Assembly (NCBI RefSeq): GCF_000801105.2
Contig: NC_079515.1
Location: 36,355,407 to 36,419,406, forward strand
Direction of reading: 5' to 3'
DNA: 64,000 nucleotides
From: Raphanus sativus
Taxonomy: Eukaryota > Streptophyta > Magnoliopsida > Brassicales > Brassicaceae
Positions 1 to 10,211 of the stretch are shown piece by piece. The position numbers and the translations under genes are program-made. The notes under the pieces were generated by a model. The model had not been told where the DNA came from. It worked only from the letters and a program-made list of their open reading frames with translations, and searched no databases. How positions within the stretch are numbered: position 1 is the stretch's first letter; every line of letters begins with the position of its first letter.

Positions 1-3
1 CAG

Positions 4-637
4 CTTTGATTCCACTGAAAGAATTCTCTGAAGCTGCCGTGATGAAGAAGTATGCAGTGACGCCAGATATTGAAACCCTTGACATTGCCAACACTGCCGC
101 TATGAAGAAATCTGTAAGCTTCTTGATTCCCTTCTTGGATGGATATAGTAGTTGCAAGAATTGTCCATAAAATTCATGCAAAGCTATTTGTGACCTTGTG
201 AGTTTGTGACAAAAACAAAAAAAAAACATATATCAATCCATATGAATGAAACTTTCTTTTAAGACTAAGTGTTAATTTGGTTTCTGTTAACTTCAAGATC
301 AACTGTTATTGTGAAACATGATGCAGATCACAGTAGTGATGAAGATATATTGGGGCGATCCTCGTGAGAAGATATGTGAAGCTGCTGAACACATTCCTCT
401 ATCAAGCCTTGTCATCGGTAACCGAGGCCTTGGTGGCCTTAAGAGGTTAAATATTTCTCCTCTTTCTCCATCTTTTTTCAAGATCCCAAACATTGGTTTG
501 AAGTGAAAAAATAAATTACACATATTGATAAGAAGGATCATTCTTTTATTTTTGGCAGAATGATAATGGGAAGTGTTAGCAACCATGTTGTTAACAATGT
601 GGCATGCCCTGTAACCGTCGTGAAGGCTCACCCCTGA
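4..637 (+). CDS. Universal stress protein (USP-A family), 3' exons, first copy
   Basis: Three exons of a plant USP with a nucleotide-binding alpha-hydrolase-like fold: 4-113, 327-445 and 559-637, ending in TGA. The first exon starts just after a CAG acceptor at 1-3, so exon 1 lies outside the window. The final two exons encode the family's ATP-binding signature (GNRGLGGLKR followed by MIMGSVSNHV) and the closing beta strand (CPVTVVK). Splice sites are clean GT-AG and phases agree (0, then 2). From memory it resembles Arabidopsis At3g17020. The frame is intact here, unlike the second view at 8826-9836. USPs of this class are small soluble cytosolic proteins whose exact role is poorly defined. 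It converges on the REM gene at 1010. Confidence 0.85.
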
Positions 638-1009
638 GCTTTGTCTTGACCTTCACGTCATTTGCTTAGAGAACATGAAAACTGGTTTTATGTTGCTTAT
701 GTTGTGCACCTTTTATGCTCAACCTTCTATTATAAATAAAGCTCTCTTTTTCAGTTTTGGACCAACTAGTTTGTATTGTTCTTTTCAATCATGTCAACAG
801 TTTTTACTAACTACTTTAATCATTGGGGAAACATAAGCAGATTAAGCAAGTTAAAGTCTCTTCATAAACAGAGAAAAGCAAGTTTTAAAGTGACAATACA
901 AACTCAGAAACACAAAACATAAACTAAAGCGATATCATATAGTCTCCATAGATATAAGAAAGCTGCAAGACACTTAAAACATTTGTTTCTATCACTCGAT
1001 CACAGTGAT
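638..1009. other. Convergent intergenic spacer
   Basis: Short AT-rich spacer between the 3' ends of the USP (+) and the first REM gene (-). It must hold both 3' UTRs; an AATAAA-like stretch lies near 736. Nothing else recognised. Confidence 0.5.
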
Positions 1010-2696
1010 CTACTCTCTGGCCTTCTTAGAGGTGAGGACAAACTCGGTAGGTTTGACGAGGTGGAAGGTACACCTATCACCAACCGATAAAGGGTACTCA
1101 CGTGCGAGTCTACTCCATCCACTTGAGAAGATTGTACGAGTCTGCCTCACCAAGCAATGCACCTCCCATGAACCCTTCCCTTCCGAGTTATGTATCATGT
1201 ACACCTTAGACTCATCTGGGATGTACGCCTCCTCAAACATCTTTGGGATTGCCTGATCAAAGAAAGATTCACGTATCAAGACGTTACAGTATTACTATTG
1301 AGTTTGTTTATTTAGTCTTTTGGTATCTGATCTTTACCAGGAACTTGAGGTATGAGTTCGTTATGGTGATTTTGAATTCTGGAACACCGTTCTTGACTTT
1401 CTTTCTCTTGATCTTCTTCTTCTTCTTGGATGGTTTTTCCTTCTCAGCTTTCTTCTTTTTTGGCACAGCTCCTCTTGAAGATTCACCTTTCTCCACTTTC
1501 TTGCTCTTGCTCTTCTTCTTGGATGTTTTGGATTCAGCAGCCTTCTTCTTTTCCTCTTCCAACTCAACTCCTCCCGTGGACTCATCTTCCTTCTTCACAT
1601 CTCTGTAGCTGCTCTCACCTTCTTCTTTCTTGATCCCACCACCTATTTTGAATCATCATTGTTAGCGAGTTGGTTCTTCTTTCATAATCTCATCTGTTTC
1701 ATAAAATAAGTTAAAACTCAAAGCTTACTAAATGGAGTCGTTGTCTGGGGTTTGCGAGGTGTGACAATCTCCTTGCCGTTCTTCCCATAGATGTTGACAT
1801 TGAAGCACATTAAACCCTTGTGAGTGAAAGTCACAAACTCGTTTTCTCCCAAAGCATTGTCGCTCACAAACTGGTTCCATCCAGACTTCTCCATGTAGTA
1901 GAAACTAGGGTTCTTGGAGATGTCTACTTCCCACGAGCTTCCCCACTGCGCTCTTATCACCATCTTGTAGTGGAAGTCTTTCTTAGACACATTCTTCATG
2001 AAGTTGTAAGGCATCGCTCTCTGATTTTTGAAAAAAAAAATGCAAATACAAGTTAACTTTCTTGTCAAGTTACATCAAAGGCGTGAAGGCTAAAGTTTTG
2101 ACCTTTCACGTAAAACTACTATAAGCATCAAGTTCGTGAACAAACTAGGACACTTCCTTAGTTACATAACGAGACAAATCAAAGCTAAAGACTAAGAGAT
2201 TCCGACAGTTTCAAAGACACCCAATAGATTGAATCTTTAACTTGAAACAAACTCAACACAAAGAGAAAGACTCTGCTTTTTGAAACATGGAATGAAGAGA
2301 ACGTAAAAACAGTTAACTTTTTTGTCAAGTTTACATCAAAAGACTTAAAGTTTCAACCTTTCACCTATAATTCCTCAAGTTCGTCTTATCACAAAACAGA
2401 ACAAGAATTCGAGAAAAGCAGAGAGAAAAGATCCATATATAGTAACCTAAACGAGACAAAGCAACCTAAAGGCTGGAAAGATTGAAGAATCTTTTAACTT
2501 TGAAACCCACAAGAGAAAAAACTCTGCTTTTGAAACAGAGTTATCAAGAAATCTGCACAAAGTTAAAGGACAAGGAAGAGGTTTAGAACAGAGTTACCAT
2601 AGATTCGGAGGATAAATCTGCACTCTGGAATATCTTGAAGAAGCTCAAGTTCTTTCTTTCTTCCTTAACCCGAGCAAAACCACGGTCCCACCCCAT
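1010..2696 (-). CDS. REM22: B3-domain REM transcription factor A (REM22-like)
   Basis: Four exons on the minus strand: 2598-2696 (ATG at 2696), 1729-2020, 1338-1642 and 1010-1252. All introns are GT-AG and the joined length of 939 nt gives 312 residues. It has two plant B3 DNA-binding domains. The first spans about residues 18-125 (FFKIFQSADLSSESM, then the MVIRAQWGSSWEVDI and GWNQFV core). The second is in exons 3-4 (FKITITNSYL, GSWEVHCL, GWSRLAREYPL). They are joined by a lysine/serine/glutamate-rich basic linker. Start chosen because it gives a B3 strand directly downstream and matches the tandem paralogue. Compared with the paralogue, a GAG-to-TAG change ends the protein about six residues early. 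REM proteins are nuclear, often flower-expressed. The REM22 (At3g17010) assignment is from memory and supported by position next to the USP. Confidence 0.82.
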
Positions 2697-2756
2697 CTCT
2701 ATGTCTTTCCTTCAACACTTCTTCTTCTTCTATCTAAACTTAAAACCTCTTCACTC

Positions 2757-2760
<4 letters not shown>

Positions 2761-2789
<29 letters not shown>
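2761..2789. repeat. (CT)n microsatellite in the REM A 5' region
   Basis: About 14 CT units just upstream of the REM A start, read as GA on the coding strand. The same repeat recurs at about 11972-12001 in the second view, and a related tract at about 14692-14719 precedes the REM B start. It is probably 5' UTR or core promoter. Confidence 0.8.
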
Positions 2790-2790
<1 letters not shown>

Positions 2791-3960
2791 GTTTCTATGG
2801 CTATCTCTGGTATTGTGAGAAAAGTATGTCTCGTTATTCCATTTCAAAGTGTTTTACCTTTTTCATTATAACTGTGAAAAGCATCCGTCTGTAGTCAAAC
2901 ATAAAAGACACAAAGAGAGCTGTTAAACCCGACTACACAGACACGCAAAATCAAATGCCAATTTGAGTACCTGAGAATCCCTGATGTGGCAATAGGACAC
3001 ACTTCAAACTTACCCTTCTTTACGTTTTGTTTTTTTCTACACTCTCCAACAAATAAAACTAATATTACTATTTAATAATTGTTTATGATCAAGCTAGTTT
3101 TTTTGTCCGAAAAAAGTGATCAAGCTAGTTTTTTTATTAGTAAATTTGATCTTACATCCAGTCAAAGCAGGAAACTTTTTCTGTAGAAACTGAAAAGTAG
3201 AAAACTATGGTACAAAGATGAGATCACCTTCTGGATCAGTCTGGATCACACACCAAAGTAATGTGTTTTTACAATACATAAAGAAAACAAACACACATAT
3301 ACACCACACCACACATACATGCATTATATAACAACGCTTCTTACAATGTTAAACACTTCCCATCAAAAACCGTTAAATTATTTTTTTTTCGTTAAAATTG
3401 TGAAATTATATTTTCCCCAAAATTGTATAATTATGTTTTCTGCTAAAATTATAAAATTATATTATTTCCAAAAAATAAAAGTTTTTGGAAATAATAAATT
3501 TGCCGTTTTGCCATTAAACCCCTAAAATTAATTTAACCCACTAAAATCATAATTATGTTTTCACATCAAACTCATAAAATTGTATTGTCAACTAAAACCG
3601 AAAGATCATATTTTCTGTCTGAAAAATTGATTTCCTTTAAAATAGGAAAAATCCTCGGTTAACAAATTCTTATATTTTTTTTTTGTCAACAACAAAACTT
3701 TAGATATTAAGAGTTTTAGCGTCTACATTTATACTAAATACTGTAGTCTTTTGCTTCTTTGATCATTGATCGTAAACTCATAAACAGAGAAATCAAGTTA
3801 AAAAGTCTCAAGCTAACTTCATAAACAGACAACACCAAGTTAAAGTCTAGGGAAAATAACAGTGCACACACGGAAACACAACACATAATCTAAAAGTGAT
3901 AGCATATTGTCTCCATAGATAATAAGAAAAGCAAGACACTAGCTAAAACATTTTGTTTCA
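2790..3960. other. Spacer between REM A and REM B
   Basis: REM A promoter side and REM B 3' side. It contains a short direct repeat at about 3087-3138 (GATCAAGCTAG followed by a T-run, twice) and the degenerate AT-rich repeat listed separately. No coding signal. Confidence 0.5.
3370..3600. repeat. Degenerate AT-rich tandem repeat of about 30 bp
   Basis: Several imperfect units of the form AAAATTRTRWAATTATRTTTTC with changing spacers. The array lies between the two REM genes and recurs at about 12582-12812. No flanking duplication or termini were seen, so family is unassigned. Confidence 0.5.
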
Positions 3961-4941
3961 TCAATCGATCACAATGATCTCCTCTTTGGCCTTCCTGGAG
4001 GTGAGGACGAACTCGGTAGGTTTGATGAGACGAAAGGTACACCTATCACCAATCGATAATGGGTACTCTCGTGCCAGTTGACTCCATCCACTTGAGAAGA
4101 TTGTTTGAGTCTTCCTCCCCAAGCAAAGCACCTCCCATGAACCCTCTCCTTCGGGGTGACGTATCTTGTACACCATAGACCCATTCTTGATGTACTCCTC
4201 ATAAAAATTCTTTGGGATTCCCTGGCAAAACAACAACAACAACAGAGATTCACGTGATCAACCAATGTAGAGACTATGTAGTATGGCTGTTGAGTGTTTT
4301 TGGTATTAGTCTTTACCAATATCTTGAGGTATGATTTCTTGATGGTGATTTTGAATTTTGGAACAGCTTTCTTCTTCTTGATCTTCTCAGCTTTCTTGTT
4401 TCTAAGTGCAGCCCCTCTCGATGATTCACCTATCTCCACAGCGTTCTTCTTCGTCTTGGCTGTTTTGGCCTCAGCAGCGAGCTCAACTCCTCCTCCCATG
4501 GACTCATCTTCGTTCTTCACATCTTTGTAGCTCCTCTCACCTTCTTCTTTCTTGATCCCACCTGTTTGCACCATCATTTTAACGAGTTGGTTTCTTCTTT
4601 CATAATCTCATATGTTTCAACAAAGAATCAAAAGACAAAAAAAGCTTACTAAATGGAGTCGTTGTGTGGGGTTTTTGAGGTACAAGAATCTCCTTGCCGT
4701 TCTTCCTGTAGATGTTGACATCGAAGCACATTAGTCCCTTGTGAGTGAAGGTCACAAACTCGTTTGCTCCCAAAGCATTGTCGGTCACGAACTGGTTCCA
4801 TCCGGACTTCTCCATGTAGTAGAACCTAGGGTTCTTGGAGATGTCTACTTCCCATGAGCCTCCCCACTGCGCTCTTATCACCATCTTGTTGGAGAAGTCT
4901 TCCTTGGAGACATTCATCATGAAGTCGTAAGGAAACGCTCT
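3961..4941 (-). CDS. REM22: B3-domain REM transcription factor B, first copy, missing exon 1
   Basis: Three of four exons: 4650-4941, 4317-4561 and 3961-4221. They are identical by eye to the exons at 13862-14153, 13529-13773 and 13173-13433. Exon 1, present at 14541-14639 in the second view, would fall beyond the N gap at 5131. Two B3 domains as in REM A (MVIRAQWGGSWEVDI, GWNQFVTDNAL; then FKITIKKSYL, GSWEVLCL, GWSQLAREYPL), with a shorter basic linker. The C-terminus is the ancestral KEEIIVID form. The truncation is an assembly break, not a biological one. Confidence 0.75.
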
Positions 4942-5130
4942 CTGGTTTCAACATGCAAATGAAAAGAATGTGAAAAAAAAAAAACAGTTAACGTTCTTGT
5001 CAGGTTATATCAAAGAACTTGAATGCTAAAGTTTCAACCTTTCAACTCTAATCCTCAAGTTGGTCTTGTCACAAAACAGAACAAGAAAACGAGAAAAGCA
5101 ACACTAAGTTGACACCTAAAGCAAAGAGTG

Positions 5131-5230
5131 NNNNNNNNNNNNNNNNNNNNNNNNNNNNNNNNNNNNNNNNNNNNNNNNNNNNNNNNNNNNNNNNNNNNNN
5201 NNNNNNNNNNNNNNNNNNNNNNNNNNNNNN
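5131..5230. other. Assembly gap (100 N)
   Basis: Exactly 100 N, the conventional size for a gap of unknown length. Left flank (REM B upstream) continues without a break at 14342 in the second contig. Right flank is mid-phytochrome. Open frames spanning the N run are artefacts. Confidence 0.98.
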
Positions 5231-6661
5231 GACCGGCGTGGCTCGCAAGCAACCACTCAACAACGTCTTTTATCTGAGCCTCGCTCGGAGCAACGCCCAA
5301 AGGATAGTACTTCCCGCGGTGGAGAAACGCGGCGCGCGTCGCATCTCACCAGGTCCATGATGCTAGGACTCTGCGTGACGATCCCTGCGGGAGAGTCACG
5401 CAGAAGCATGTCGGATAACAGCGTCTGCGTCCTCAACACGCGTTCTCCGACATCTGAAGAGCTAACTGCAGCTCCATGTTGAGCTGCAAACCAAACGCCT
5501 GCATCAGAAACTCGCAGGCGTACCTCAGAGGGAACGGTATGCAGCGAGAGGAGTGTGGTGGCAAACGACTAAAACCCCAAAGCCGCCTCGAGTTCTCCCA
5601 CTCTCATCTTCTTCGTTACCGTTTATTATAACCGCCATCACTAAAGAGGCATTAGACCCCATGTTAGCCATGTACTGGAGAGTGGCAACCCGTGAGGAGC
5701 TCTAAGAGTAGAGCCAACCAAACACACAGACTGAGTCAGCTTTTCGTCTTGGACCACGAGAACCGGTTTAGCGTGACAATCGACGATCATCGGTCGGACG
5801 CGGTTCTGTTTTAAACAAGAACCGCGACGCTTGCGGGATATCAGTGGCGGGATAATGTAAGCCGACGTAAGGCTCTAGATCCTCTCTCCGACTCTCTGCA
5901 ACAACTTCTCCGTGCTCGTCTTCGTGAAACTTGTAGACCATCACACCGTCGTATCCGGTCAGGTCCCTGACGCTTTCCACGACGGTGTCGCAGAGAAGCT
6001 TGATGTCTTTCTTCTCCACCGGTGGAGAGAGACTGTAACCGAGAGATGGGCGCGAACAGCGAGCTTCTGCGACTGCACGGCTCCGGATATAGAAGAGAGC
6101 CGGATCTTCGGTTCTGATGGTTCTAAATCGATGACGACTCCGACGTCGATCCTGTGTAGGATCGCGTAGAAGGGCTTGCCGGTGTTCTTGGAGTGGATCC
6201 AGACCGGGTTGAGGAGCGTGATCTCTGGAGCCAAGAAGGCGCGTTCGAGGAGGAGAGAGCTGGAGTGGGTGAAGAGAGAGCGGAGGTCTGCTCCCATGGC
6301 GAGGATGGGAACTGAGTGGGGAGTGAGGAGGAGGCCTAGCATCTCCCGCGCGTTCTCTCGCTATAGGCGATGATGGCGAAGGTGGGCTCTTCGACGGCGA
6401 TCATGCAACCGAAAGGCTGTATGTAGCCGCCGGCGCTGGATCGTCGAGAGATAGTCGGTGATCTGGGCTGCGGCAAGAACGGAGGAGGAGGAGGAGTCGT
6501 ACGTTGTCGTTTTGAGGGAGTTTGGTAGTCGAAGGATTTGCCTGATTGTTCGAAAGACGGCGTGGAGTCTCGCGTCGACTGTGTACTGTTGTTGTATGGC
6601 TTTGCCTCATTGACTCCGTGTGGTGACGGCCACGGCCGGCGCCGCTGACACCTGAAACCAT
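5231..6661 (-). pseudogene. Phytochrome B/D-type photoreceptor, 5' part, broken by indels
   Basis: Minus strand from an ATG at 6661 (MVSGVSG start) to the contig edge. In order it shows the N-terminal extension, PAS region ([20 protein letters not shown]), GAF bilin-lyase domain ([75 protein letters not shown]) and the start of the PHY domain ([20 protein letters not shown], then [20 protein letters not shown]). The chromophore cysteine context (RAPHGC-H) is recognisable near 5685, with an extra base on each side. At least six single-base frame shifts are needed to read it. Residues stay highly conserved across the shifts, which favours sequencing error at a contig end over true decay. PHYB versus PHYD cannot be settled here. 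Phytochromes are red/far-red photoreceptors that move to the nucleus in the active form. Confidence 0.8.
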
Positions 6662-7780
6662 GCTGGGTAGTTTGTTGTTAGTGATGGAGGATGGACTCAG
6701 CGTCAAAATGATGAGTATATGAAAGCTGGAGGTCCCCATGGACATAAAGGAGTTAACTTTTCATCTGGGGCGGTTCTAGATTTTGGTGATTACGTCAGAT
6801 TCTATTAAAAAAGAGAGAAACTTTTGGGGGGATTATTCTCGAAATTCTGCAGATAATGAAACCGAGGAAATCATTTAAAATCTTTCTGAGAAAATAAAGA
6901 TTTTCCCGAGAAAAAAAAAAGAAGTGAGATTTTCGAGGGGGTGGGGGGAGAAGGATGGGAAGTTGTGGGATCGGGAGACAGTGAGAGGATAGTAAAAGGT
7001 AGAAGATTGAAGCAGAAGAGGCGAGGTGTGTCCGAGAGAGAGAGGAGTGTCAGCGTCTTTTGTCTTTTCCTGATTGAGTTTTTGTCCATGTATAATATTA
7101 TTATTTATATTTTAGAAATCACCCTAAAGGTTTTACTATTTGTCATTTAACCCAACCTGTAGTTTGCGTGTTGTGAGGGAGAAAGATCCAAAGAGTTTGG
7201 CCTCAATATCACGTGGGCTATGTATGCTTTATTCTTCTCTAGTGCGCGCACGTGGCCTCTGGGCCGTGGCGCGTGGAAGCCCTGGAGTGGTCAAATGTTA
7301 AGGACATCTACCATTTAATCGAATCTAACTCGCATCATTAGTACTACTAATTCAAATCGTACTTTTTTCATTCAGTTTGTTTCAGTTTGTTTCATTGTCT
7401 AAATACTTATGAAAGGTAAACGTAATTGAGAAAAGGGATGGTGATTATCTTTTCTAATACTTTCTCCTTTTTTTTTCTTTTTTTCTCTAACAATTACTTT
7501 CTTTTTTTTCTGGTAAAACTCTAATTACTTTCTTATAGTTTCTTGATCATCTTTCTATAAAACAATTAAACAAACAAAATATCAAACCTGCTCGTGACAA
7601 TATTTATGACTGTTTACCATCAATATTGAAATGGTGATTTGTTCATCGTCGCTTAATCGATGGATAAAATCTCTAGGTGAAATATGGAAAATGACATATT
7701 CAAACCTAATTTTTTGGGTCATACCTATTTCATCTCAATTTTAGTATAATGTCTATTTTATCATGAACTCAATAAAATTT
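6662..7780. promoter_or_regulatory. Phytochrome upstream region with two G-box cores
   Basis: Region 5' of the phytochrome ATG on the minus strand. It holds a purine-rich leader (about 6935-7050 read on plus) and two CACGTG-type G-boxes, at about 7211 (TCACGTGGG) and about 7249 (GCACGTGGC). G-boxes are bound by bZIP and bHLH/PIF factors in light and ABA responses, but function here is inference. No coding signal. Confidence 0.45.
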
Positions 7781-7811
7781 TAAACTTATATATATATATA
7801 TATATATATAG
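7780..7811. repeat. (TA)n microsatellite
   Basis: About 12 TA units immediately left of the LINE insertion's target-site duplication. Confidence 0.8.
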
Positions 7812-7824
7812 ATCACAATGATGG

Positions 7825-8258
7825 GTTTTTTTAACACTGAAATGTTTTGATTGTAAAGAAAAGCAGCGTACAAGGGGAAGGATGAGACCTTCCTAAATAA
7901 AGACAAAATGAAAACAACGACAAAAAGTATCAGAAAATACTTAATAGAACATCCGAAACATTGCAGAAGTCGAGGCCTGAGAACAGGTAGACTAATCACC
8001 TCTGCAACAGCATATCACCGACACATGGCCTCCGCAGTTAAGCACTTCTGCAGCCAACGAGAACCCCCACGAGCGATATAAGATAAGAGCCTTTTTTTTT
8101 ATGACACTCCAGGCAATATCAGACACTGGCTTATTACGGCCTTCCACCACGTGAGTACATTGCCACCCATAAAGAGACTCTAGCAGAACGTGTATAGATC
8201 CCCACAGATCATGTACTGAGGGGTACATCTGTGGGGATACATCGCTTCTCTAACCAAC
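7825..8258 (-). mobile_element. 5'-truncated LINE (non-LTR) insertion
   Basis: A 434-bp insert flanked by a perfect 13-bp direct repeat ATCACAATGATGG at 7812-7824 and 8259-8271. On the minus strand it ends in a short poly(A) (T-run at about 7826-7832 on plus) beside the duplication, the hallmark of target-primed reverse transcription. The upstream half encodes a degraded RNase-H-like tail (a W-C-hydrophobic strand followed by N-x4-IAWSV), then a 3' UTR. It is the extreme 3' end of a LINE, inserted between phytochrome and USP. Confidence 0.72.
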
Positions 8259-8271
8259 ATCACAATGATGG

Positions 8272-8535
8272 TTATTCAATCGTTTATTCGAATGATTAGA
8301 TATCTGATATGACACTTTCTTTGATGTCCTTGTAAATACCACCAAATTAAAATTTTGAGTTTTACACCTTTTAATCCACGTCTCGGCGGATAAAAGGCTT
8401 CACGACGTAGATTCGAATTGTGGATTCAAAGTTTGTAACTCAAAATTTTAATTTTGTAATATTTACAAAATGACATTATTTTAACGAAAATATCATGTCA
8501 GTTATTTAATCATCCGAATAAATGATTGAGGACTT
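8272..8535. mobile_element. Foldback/MITE-like element with terminal inverted repeats of about 95 bp
   Basis: The left arm (about 8274-8368, from TTCAATCGTTTATTCGAATG to AATTAAAATTTTGAG) is the imperfect reverse complement of the right arm (about 8436-8533, ending ATTTATTCGG on the minus strand). A central loop of about 65 bp contains CACGACGTAG. No clear target duplication, so the superfamily (Mutator-like or other) is open. It abuts the LINE's right duplication. Confidence 0.6.
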
Positions 8536-8825
8536 TTTAATTTTTATTGAGTTTATGATGGAATATGTACTGTAACAAAGTTCACGTTGGAATAGGCATA
8601 ATTTGTCCGTTATTTTCTCTAAGACAAGGCTGTGATCGTTTTCGAATCAATCCAACGGCCAGTACTCATACAGACATCACTGACAGCGTTTCGGAGGATT
8701 CAGTCTCCCTAGGCTATAGTCCTTTTCCCCCTACATACATGATACATCATTGTGTCTTCGAGAGAGAAGATAATAAAGAATCGAGCTTTCGTTGTGAAAG
8801 ATATTCATAGAAAGAGAGAGAGAAT

Positions 8826-9836
8826 ATGGAGGAGAGTGGTGGTCGGAAGATCGGAGTGGCGGTGGATTTCTCGGAGTGCAGCAAGAAAGCTCTGAACTGG
8901 GCCATTGACAACGTCGTTCGTGATGGCGATCATCTAATCCTCATCACGTCGCTCACGACATGGATTACGAGGTCAGCGAGATGCAGCTCTGGGAGGGCCG
9001 TTGGATCACGTACGCTTGTTTAGCCTTTATCTGATCTTTTTGTAAAAAAAAACTTAAACTTATTACTCGTTTGATTTGTGTTCCTTTTTTCTCTTTTTGT
9101 TTGTTTGTTTTTTTGTTTTGCATGTCTCTGGAACATGATGAGAGCTAATTGGTTCCTGGTCATATTAATAGTTGAACACTCTGTTTTTGTGTTGCAATAT
9201 TTCAGCTTTGATTCCACTGAAAGAATTCTCTGAAGCTGCCGTGATGAAGAAGTATGCAGTGACGCCAGATATTGAAACCCTTGACATTGCCACACTGCCG
9301 CTATGAAGAAATCTGTAAGCTTCTTGATTCCCTTCTTGGATGGATATAGTAGTTGCAAGAATTGTCCATAAAATTCATGCAAGCTATTTGTGACCTTGTG
9401 AGTTTGTGACAAAAACAAAAAAAAAACATATATCAATCCATATGAATGAAACTTTCTTTAAGACTAAAGTGTTAATTTGGTTTCTGTTAACTTCAAAGAT
9501 CAACTGTTATTGTGAAACATGATGCAGATCACAGTAGTGTGAAATGAAATTGGGGCGATCCTCGTGAGAAGATATGTGAAGCTGCCTGAACACATTCCTC
9601 TATAAAGCCTTGTCATCGGTAACCGAGGCCTTGGTGGCCTTAAGAGGTTAAATATTTCTCCTCTTTCTCCATCTTTTTTCAAGATCCCAAACATGGTTTG
9701 AAGTGAAAAAATAAATTACACATATTGATAGAAGGATCATTCTTTTATTTTTGGCAGAATGATAATGGGAAGTGTGTAGCAACCATGTATGTAACATGTG
9801 GCATGCCCTGTAACCGTCGTGAAGGCTCACCCCTGA
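8826..9836 (+). CDS. Universal stress protein (USP-A family), second copy with indels
   Basis: Four exons: 8826-9009 (ATG at 8826, N-terminus MEESGGRKIGVAVDFSECSK), 9206-9314, 9528-9646 and 9758-9836. This view includes the exon 1 missing from the first copy. Frame is broken by small indels. Exon 1 has a missing base before the expected VAHDMDYE stretch and an extra G near its end. Exon 2 lacks one A of the first copy. Exons 3 and 4 carry several more changes. The other copy of exons 2-4 is intact, so these are probably base-calling errors in one genuine gene. The N-terminal valine/aspartate motif followed by SKKALNWA is the usual USP beta1-alpha1. Confidence refers to the gene identity; a separate duplicate locus is doubtful. 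Confidence 0.75.
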
Positions 9837-10211
9837 GCTTTGTCTTGACCTTCACGTCATTTGCTTAGAGAACATGAAAACTGGTTTTTATGTTGCTTAT
9901 GTTGTGCACCCTTTTATGCTCAACCTTCTATTATAAAAAGCTCTTTTTTTCAGTTTTGGACCAACTAGTTTGTATTGTTCTTTTCAATCATGTCAACACA
10001 GTTTTCTACTAACTACTTTAATCATTGGGGAAACATAAGCAGATTAAGCAAGTTAAAGTCTCTTCATAAACAGAGAAAAGCAAGTTTTAAAGTGACAATA
10101 CAAACTCAGAAACACAAAACATAAACTAAAGCGATATCATATAGTCTCCATAGATATAAGAAAGCTGCAAGACACTTAAAACATTTGTTTCTATCACTCG
10201 ATCACAGTGAT

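Noticed and set aside
1308..1633. Plus-strand and alternative minus frames over the REM A linker
   Set aside because: Low-complexity shadows of the Lys/Ser-rich linker; the spliced minus frame explains the sequence.
5055..5360. Open frames across the first N run
   Set aside because: They exist only because N was translated as X. The right part is the phytochrome PHY-domain start.
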